From the NCBI GenBank assembly GCA_023441125.1, contig JAEZQV010000304.1, positions 1 through 10,689 of the forward strand: DNA of 10,689 nt. The letters run 5' to 3'. Below, one piece after another: positions 7,679 through 10,689 of this stretch. The position numbers and the translations under genes are program-made. Position 1 is the stretch's first letter. The number at the start of each line of letters is the position of its first letter. Source of the DNA: Bacillota bacterium (GTDB lineage Bacteria > Bacillota_C > Negativicutes > Sporomusales > Sporomusaceae). The notes under the pieces are model-generated. The model made no database searches, was not told the origin of the DNA, and was given only the letters and a program-made list of their open reading frames with translations.

Positions 7679-8152
7679 ATGAACGGATGGTATATTGCAT
7701 TTAATCAGACGGTGAGATCGTATCAGAATATTGGTTTATTGCTCTTTCGCTTGGGGATCGGCGGCATGTTTATGTGGCATGGTTTCCCCAAAATCTTTGG
7801 CGGCGTAGAAAAATGGACTGAGCTGGGAAAAACCATGGGGACATTCGGGATTCACTTCGCGCCGGCATTGTGGGGCTTTATGAGCGGGTTCAGTGAGTTT
7901 GTGGGCGGTCTGCTGATTGCCATCGGCTTGTTTTACCGCCTGGCCTGCCTGCTGCTGACGTTCAATCTTGGCGTCGCTTTTGTCAGCCAGCTGGCTGACG
8001 GCAAAGGGCTGATGAAGGCTTCCCAGTCCTTTGAGGATGGCTTTAGCTTCCTGGGAGCATTCTTCGTTGGCCCGGGCAAATACAGTCTGGATGAGTATCT
8101 GCAGCGGACGGAGTCTGTAGGCGAATTCACGGAATTACCGCATCACAGCTGA
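7679..8152 (+). CDS. DoxX-family membrane protein
   Basis: A four-helix inner-membrane protein of the DoxX/SURF4 type. Relatives are linked to thiosulfate:quinone oxidation, thiol/redox stress or simply unknown roles; the substrate cannot be deduced here. The 157-residue product has the family hallmark RLGIGGMFMWHGFPKIFGG (24-42) at the end of helix 1. Further hydrophobic spans lie near 64-84, 86-104 and 120-132. The ATG at 7679 is chosen because GGAGGT (7665-7670) is 8 bases upstream; the in-frame TTG at 7670 lies within that site. It is a single-gene unit with its own promoter, a Fur-like operator and a downstream hairpin, so response to iron or peroxide is a reasonable inference. Confidence 0.9.
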   Translation: MNGWYIAFNQTVRSYQNIGLLLFRLGIGGMFMWHGFPKIFGGVEKWTELGKTMGTFGIHFAPALWGFMSGFSEFVGGLLIAIGLFYRLACLLLTFNLGVAFVSQLADGKGLMKASQSFEDGFSFLGAFFVGPGKYSLDEYLQRTESVGEFTELPHHS

Positions 8153-8171
8153 ATACTTGGCGGACAAGCCG

Positions 8172-8210
8172 GTGAGCCGTCCGGGGAGATCCGGACGGCT
8201 CACTTATATT
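8172..8210 (+). terminator. Long hairpin after the doxX-family gene
   Basis: GTGAGCCGTCCGG (8172-8184) and CCGGACGGCTCAC (8191-8203) form a perfect 13-bp stem with a GGAGAT loop. Only TTATATT follows rather than a run of T, so termination may be incomplete, or the stem may mainly protect the transcript 3' end. Confidence 0.7.
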
Positions 8211-8346
8211 CATTGGCCGCAGTTGTAGTTTGGCAAAGGCTTTCCCTGTAAATGCTTTTCTAAAGAAATTCTAAAAATAGCCAGTTATAATTAAACCCAT
8301 AGGCAGGGATTACCTCCTATTCGCATACAGTTTTCCCCATGTATCG

Positions 8347-8377
8347 CCTGGTGACTCACGTTGCCGGGTATTTTTTT
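8347..8377 (+). terminator. Terminator-like hairpin inside the interval
   Basis: CCTGGTGAC (8347-8355) pairs with GTTGCCGGG (8360-8368), 9 bp with three wobble pairs and a TCAC tetraloop. It is followed by TA and seven T. This is a plausible intrinsic terminator on +. No gene ends just before it, which points to attenuation or an RNA 3' end. Confidence 0.6.
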
Positions 8378-8439
8378 GTCCAAGGTATTTTTTTCGATGG
8401 GTCTGATAAGCCAGACAGCACGAATCAATCTCCTCGCTT

Positions 8440-8467
8440 GTCCCCGCCAAAGCCGGGGACTTTTTTT
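8440..8467 (+). terminator. Strong intrinsic terminator upstream of the CBO0543-like gene
   Basis: GTCCCCG (8440-8446) and CGGGGAC (8454-8460) form a perfect 7-bp GC stem with a 7-base loop, immediately followed by seven T (8461-8467). It lies 116 bases before the next ATG and no gene ends near it, so it probably stops an RNA made from within the interval or controls read-through. Confidence 0.8.
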
Positions 8468-8487
8468 CGTCCGGACGGCTTTGGCGG
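8444..8487. repeat. 12-bp inverted repeat spanning the terminator T-run
   Basis: CCGCCAAAGCCG (8444-8455) is repeated inverted, without mismatch, as CGGCTTTGGCGG (8476-8487). Inside it GGAC (8457-8460) faces GTCC (8469-8472), and CGTCCGGACG (8468-8477) is itself a 10-base palindrome. Forming this long arm would break the 8440-8460 terminator stem. Confidence 0.85.
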
Positions 8488-8499
8488 TATGGGGCCGGG

Positions 8500-8628
8500 A
8501 TGATTAAAATCAAGGGAGTAGCAACGGATTTACTGCACACAATAGATAGGCAGCAGGTAAACAATGCCGGAGGTATTGCCGTATGGGGCTCAGTTTTGAT
8601 GGCAGTAAAGAGATGTATATATCCATAG
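8500..8628 (+). CDS. Possible 42-residue ORF overlapping the next gene (doubtful)
   Basis: ATG 8500 to TAG 8626-8628 reads MIKIKGVATDLLHTIDRQQV followed by NNAGGIAVWG and a short tail. It overlaps the start of the CBO0543-like gene by 46 bases in another frame. GGGG (8491-8494) is 5 bases upstream. I recognise no family. It might be a small leader peptide whose translation affects the next start, or chance. Confidence 0.2.
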   Translation: MIKIKGVATDLLHTIDRQQVNNAGGIAVWGSVLMAVKRCIYP

Positions 8629-9182
8629 CCTGTTTAGCCGTTGCCTTAACCGGCAGTTTCTTTATATTGCGGCTGGACTGGAAACGGTACGGCTTGCTCT
8701 ATCTTGCTGCCGGGGTTATTGGCAATGCGTTATGCTATCTTTTTGTAAAAGTAGGTTTCTATTCTTATCCGTATATTTTTCTCCCGCTCCTGCAAATTCC
8801 CCTGATTGCTATCCTGACGGCATTTTCCTTTTATGTTATCCTTGGCGTTCGTTACAGCCCAACGAGCTGGGCTCACAAGATAATGTTTTACGGTGTATTG
8901 ATTAATAGCGGGGTATTTTTTGAAACGGTATTAAAAAATACAACCCGGTTGATTAGGTACAATTACGAATGGGACCTGTGGGATTCTTATACAACCTGGT
9001 GGGGCTTCTTCATCCTGATGGAATGGTTGGGGGGCAAAATTGTACCGCCGCGGCTGCGGGCACCGCTGTCTGTTAACGCCTTCCGTTTTGACAACTGGTT
9101 TTGGTTCGTTATTCATATTGTTGGGATCTTTACGATATTTTTGGCCGGCCTGTATCTGGGCCTGCAGCTGGAGCGCCAGTAA
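8583..9182 (+). CDS. CBO0543-like six-helix membrane protein
   Basis: An integral membrane protein of unknown function resembling the CBO0543 family found in spore-forming Firmicutes; the family name is from recollection of its general layout. The 199-residue product has six hydrophobic spans: about 11-30, 36-56, 64-88, 98-117, 137-150 and 172-195. Aromatic residues cluster around 130-147 (EWDLWDSYTTWWGFFILMEW). There is no signal peptide or known catalytic motif. GGAGGT (8569-8574) is 8 bases before the ATG. It stands alone, preceded by the structured interval with its terminators, and may be controlled by read-through of them. Confidence 0.7.
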   Translation: MGLSFDGSKEMYISIACLAVALTGSFFILRLDWKRYGLLYLAAGVIGNALCYLFVKVGFYSYPYIFLPLLQIPLIAILTAFSFYVILGVRYSPTSWAHKIMFYGVLINSGVFFETVLKNTTRLIRYNYEWDLWDSYTTWWGFFILMEWLGGKIVPPRLRAPLSVNAFRFDNWFWFVIHIVGIFTIFLAGLYLGLQLERQ

Positions 9183-9204
9183 AAAACGCCGCCCAATAGG
9201 CGGC
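9181..9204 (-). terminator. Hairpin whose T-run faces the minus strand
   Basis: GCCGCC (9188-9193) and GGCGGC (9199-9204) form a 6-bp stem. On + it is followed by CGCGTG, not T, so it is a poor terminator for the gene that ends at 9182. On the minus strand the stem is followed by G and six T, a proper intrinsic terminator for transcripts coming from the right. Confidence 0.55.
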
Positions 9205-9212
9205 CGCGTGTT

Positions 9213-9230
9213 CTGTCATTGTTTTGTCAC
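9213..9230 (+). promoter_or_regulatory. Direct repeat resembling a Pho box
   Basis: CTGTCATTGTTTTGTCAC contains TGTCA twice (9214-9218 and 9225-9229) exactly 11 bases apart, one helical turn. It matches the E. coli PhoB box (CTGTCAT-AT-rich 4-CTGTCAC) in both heptamers except one base. This spacing is typical of OmpR/PhoB-type response regulators. Whether the host's regulator uses this motif is unknown. Confidence 0.35.
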
Positions 9231-9252
9231 AATCCCATATTATCCTTAGAGT
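9224..9252 (+). promoter_or_regulatory. Possible promoter of the small secreted protein
   Basis: TTGTCA (9224-9229), a 17-base spacer and TAGAGT (9247-9252) give a moderate sigma-A match. TATTAT (9238-9243) is an alternative -10 that would fit activator-dependent initiation from the upstream direct repeat. Confidence 0.4.
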
Positions 9253-9275
9253 AGTAAATATAGGGGGGATACTTC

Positions 9276-9584
9276 ATGAACGGGTTAGCGAAAAAAGTGG
9301 TGGTTTATTCGCTGGTAGGATTAATGCAGGTAGGATTGTTTGCGGCAGTAGCTGAAGCATCGCCCAGAGAGGCTGAAATGTCCCGCTATGAAGACCGGCA
9401 TGATCGCCGGGATTTCGAACGGGCAAGAGAGCACCGATTGCAGGAAGAAAAGCGGCGCCATGAACATGAAATGAGGCGCCGGCCCTTTGAGAGCAGGCGG
9501 GACTGGCATGAGCGGCAGCGGCGTGAAATTGAACGCCACCGCCATGCGGTATATGAAATTATGCATATGAGACATCACTGGTAA
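9276..9584 (+). CDS. Small secreted Arg/His/Glu-rich protein
   Basis: Not recognised as a named family. The 102-residue product has a clear signal peptide: KK, a hydrophobic core VVVYSLVGLMQVGLFAAV, then AEA with likely cleavage after residue 28. The mature 74 residues hold 21 Arg, 10 His and 14 Glu and no Cys, in a heptad-like charged pattern that suggests one long helix. The C-terminus (HRHAVYEIMHMRHHW) groups His and Met and might bind a metal; this is inference. GGGGGG (9263-9268) is 7 bases before the ATG. It has its own promoter region and a strong terminator, so it is a single-gene unit. In a diderm host it would be periplasmic, perhaps near the cell wall or outer membrane. Confidence 0.8.
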   Translation: MNGLAKKVVVYSLVGLMQVGLFAAVAEASPREAEMSRYEDRHDRRDFERAREHRLQEEKRRHEHEMRRRPFESRRDWHERQRREIERHRHAVYEIMHMRHHW

Positions 9585-9593
9585 GAAATTTTT

Positions 9594-9626
9594 ATCCCCC
9601 GGTAAGCAGCCGGGGGATATTTATTT
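9594..9626. terminator. Shared terminator between convergent genes
   Basis: ATCCCCCGG (9594-9602) and CCGGGGGAT (9610-9618) form a perfect 9-bp stem with a TAAGCAG loop, followed on + by ATTTATTT. It lies between the small secreted gene (+) and the end of the glycosyltransferase gene (-), whose stop codon is 3 bases past the stem. On the minus strand the tail is AAAAATTT, a weaker signal. Confidence 0.8.
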
Positions 9627-10412
9627 AGCAAGTAAGATTGGCGTTAATTTGGCCTCCTGGGCTTGTGACGGGCCAATATAGCCATTCCTGGACATTGCGG
9701 CCAGGACAATGGCCTGACGTTGCTTAGCGGCCTCAAAATTGACGTAGGGCGAGGTGATGGACGGGGCGTTGGGCAATCCGGCCAGCATGGCGCATTCCGC
9801 CAAATTGAGATGGAAGGGAGGTTTGCCGAAATAGACGGTCGAGGCTTCCCCAATGCCATAGGCGCCGGAGCCAAAATAAATGGTGTTTAAGTACATTTCC
9901 AGAATTTCTTCTTTGGAATAGTGCATTTCTATGCCGATGGCCAGCACGAACTCCTCGACTTTACGGATAAAAGTACGGTCCTGCGACAGAAATAAATTCT
10001 TGGTGAGCTGCTGGGTAATCGTACTGCCGCCTTCCGCGATGGAACCGGTCTGCATATTCACCAGGGTGGCCCGTAAGATCCCTTCGATATCAAACCCGGT
10101 ATGCTGATAAAACCGGCTGTCTTCGACGGAAATAATAGCTTGCTGCATCGCCAGCGGAATATCATTCAGGCGGACATAATTTTTTTTATCCAGCCGGGCA
10201 TCGACCGCGCTTTTCAAAAAAATAACCCTGTGGATGCGGTTCCAGGCAGTACTGATACCGGACATGGCTGTCGGCGTGCTGATATTCGGTACATCCAGTC
10301 TGGGGACCATTGTCCGCAGGAGCATACCGCCGCCGGCCCAAAGAAAAGCCGCCGCAAAGACAATGAATAACAAGGCCAGGACCCGGCCTTTGCGCAGTTG
10401 CATATTTGCCAA
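9621..10412 (-). CDS. Monofunctional GT51 peptidoglycan glycosyltransferase
   Basis: This enzyme polymerises lipid II into glycan strands at the outer face of the inner membrane. A single N-terminal membrane anchor (VLALLFIVFAAAFLWAGGGML) precedes the GT51 domain. Motif 1 is EDSRFYQHTGFD with the catalytic glutamate (E97), motif 2 GGSTITQQLTKNLF, then RKVEEFVLAIGIEMHYSKEE and ILEMYLNTIYFGSGAYGIGEA. The protein stops after this domain: there is no transpeptidase domain, so it is MtgA-like rather than a class A PBP. TTG 10412 is taken as the start (263 aa) because AGAGGTG (10419-10425) is 6 bases upstream. A GTG at 10421 lies inside that site; ATG 10403 is the alternative. It is divergent from the amidase gene. 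Confidence 0.9.
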   Translation of the reverse strand: MANMQLRKGRVLALLFIVFAAAFLWAGGGMLLRTMVPRLDVPNISTPTAMSGISTAWNRIHRVIFLKSAVDARLDKKNYVRLNDIPLAMQQAIISVEDSRFYQHTGFDIEGILRATLVNMQTGSIAEGGSTITQQLTKNLFLSQDRTFIRKVEEFVLAIGIEMHYSKEEILEMYLNTIYFGSGAYGIGEASTVYFGKPPFHLNLAECAMLAGLPNAPSITSPYVNFEAAKQRQAIVLAAMSRNGYIGPSQAQEAKLTPILLAK

Positions 10413-10434
10413 AACAATCACCTCTATTATCTAT

Positions 10435-10452
10435 ATTTTAGCATTTAAATGC
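10435..10452. promoter_or_regulatory. Divergent promoter region with 12-bp palindrome
   Basis: GCATTTAAATGC (10441-10452) is a perfect palindrome in the 100-base gap between the divergent glycosyltransferase and amidase genes. On the minus strand its last TGC runs into TAAAAT (10435-10440), giving an extended -10 (TGcTAAAAT) for the glycosyltransferase gene. No convincing -35 is visible for either direction. The palindrome is placed to act as an operator. Confidence 0.4.
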
Positions 10453-10512
10453 CAACTAGAGAATACAGTGTAAGTAGCAATGACAGACCTTGGGGAAAGA
10501 GGTGGCGAAAAT

Positions 10513-10689
10513 ATGCGAATGCTGGTAATGAGGAGACGCAGGCTGGTAAGCGCGCTGGTATTCAGTATCGCGGTGGTGGTTTTAAACCTCCTGACATTGC
10601 GTTATCTGGTGCTGGACGATTTTGAAAACGTGGATTTAGCGGTGCTCAACGGCAAAACGATTGCCATTGATCCAGGACATGGCGGGATT
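10513..10689 (+). CDS. cwlD: N-acetylmuramoyl-L-alanine amidase, 5' part (probable CwlD)
   Basis: The first 59 codons are present and the gene runs off the right edge. A short basic N-terminus (MRMLVMRRRR) precedes one hydrophobic segment (residues 11-33), a signal anchor or signal peptide. NGKTIAIDPGHGGI (46-59) is the opening motif of amidase_3 zinc hydrolases, its histidine being the first zinc ligand. GAGGTGG (10499-10505) is 7 bases before the ATG. The family cleaves stem peptide from muramic acid; CwlD does so in making spore-cortex muramic lactam. The CwlD assignment rests on synteny: cwlD follows rpsI after two small genes in Bacillus subtilis. Other amidase_3 members cannot be excluded from this fragment. 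Confidence 0.75.
   Translation, partial: MRMLVMRRRRLVSALVFSIAVVVLNLLTLRYLVLDDFENVDLAVLNGKTIAIDPGHGGI

Larger units (their letters stand above)
8295..8467 (+). ncRNA. Candidate structured RNA / attenuator, class unknown
   Basis: Possible elements in order: ACCCAT (8295-8300) can pair with ATGGGT (8397-8402), closing a domain of about 108 bases. Hairpin ATAGG-c-AGG (8299-8307) pairs with CCTCCTAT (8313-8320). ATACA (8325-8329) pairs with TGTAT (8340-8344). Two terminator-like stems follow. The 8347-8368 stem uses G-U pairs that would be A-C mismatches on the other strand, so the + strand is the likelier RNA. The region ends about 115 bases before the CBO0543-like gene. I could not match it to riboswitch classes I know, and the closing stem partly competes with the first hairpin. 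Confidence 0.35.
8204..8582. other. Gene-free interval rich in hairpins and T-runs
   Basis: About 380 bases without a convincing gene. Bases 8204-8285 are AT-rich with no clear signal. TATAAT at 8286-8291 could be a -10, but no -35 stands at the right distance. Bases 8295-8467 hold several hairpins, three T7 runs (8371-8377, 8388-8394, 8461-8467) and an 11-base direct repeat GGTATTTTTTT (8367-8377, 8384-8394). A 12-bp inverted repeat follows (8444-8455 with 8476-8487). Bases 8490-8582 hold a short possible reading frame and the ribosome binding site of the next gene. A minus-strand open frame covering 8310-8564 crosses these hairpins and lacks a convincing start, so I do not call it. Confidence 0.6.

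Noticed and set aside
8395..8430. AAGCCAG-type string recalling a cobalamin riboswitch box
   Set aside because: The remainder of the B12 box and the upstream GGTGAAAATCC-type core are absent.
8310..8564. Minus-strand 84-codon open frame in the gene-free interval
   Set aside because: It runs across the terminators and inverted repeat, no convincing ribosome binding site precedes its start, and the product has no recognisable domain. G-U pairing supports RNA on the other strand.
8508..8582. AAGGGAGTAGC resembling the 5' motif of the yybP-ykoY manganese riboswitch
   Set aside because: Only one short motif fits; too few bases remain before the start codon for the rest of that aptamer, and the second conserved loop is not seen.
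1..10689. CRISPR arrays, tRNA or rRNA genes, insertion sequences
   Set aside because: No spaced direct-repeat array, no cloverleaf or rRNA-like sequence, and no transposase-like reading frame or target-site duplication was found by eye.

Overview
The window reads as the chromosome of a spore-forming Firmicute, most likely one of the outer-membrane-bearing Negativicutes (Sporomusa/Pelosinus-like). This is inferred from protein character, Shine-Dalgarno-rich starts and gene order; no database search was possible. The gene order rpsM-rpsK-rpsD-rpoA-rplQ-ecfA1-ecfA2-ecfT-truA-rplM-rpsI-...-cwlD is the one known from Bacillus and relatives.

Positions 1-2830 hold the distal end of the large ribosomal-protein operon: S13, S11, S4, RNA polymerase alpha and L17, all on + and closely spaced. 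S11 starts with TTG and L17 with GTG. A GC hairpin follows rplQ. Positions 2896-6119 hold an ECF transporter energising module (two different ATPases plus the transmembrane coupling protein) translationally coupled to the tRNA pseudouridine synthase truA. Each junction overlaps by 4-11 bases. A near-consensus sigma-A promoter and a roughly 110-base leader then drive rplM-rpsI, which ends at a strong terminator near 7185-7227.

From about 7230 to 10430 the layout changes from packed operons to single genes, most with their own control signals. In order they are: a 69-residue protein of unknown function; a DoxX-family membrane protein whose -35 box lies inside a Fur-like operator; a 380-base interval rich in hairpins and T-runs; a six-helix CBO0543-like membrane protein; a small secreted Arg/His/Glu-rich protein behind a direct repeat resembling a Pho box; and, on the minus strand, a monofunctional GT51 peptidoglycan glycosyltransferase. 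In Bacillus subtilis only two small genes separate rpsI from cwlD, so this block looks like lineage-specific cargo in a conserved locus.

At the right edge the first 59 codons of an N-acetylmuramoyl-L-alanine amidase (probably CwlD, spore cortex) run divergently from the glycosyltransferase, across a short intergenic region containing a perfect 12-bp palindrome.

The least explained part is 8204-8582. It has two + strand intrinsic-terminator-like structures, an additional unpaired T-run, a possible long-range closing stem, and a 12-bp inverted repeat that spans one terminator. It could be an attenuator or riboswitch for the CBO0543-like gene, or a decayed repeat. I could not match it to a known RNA class.
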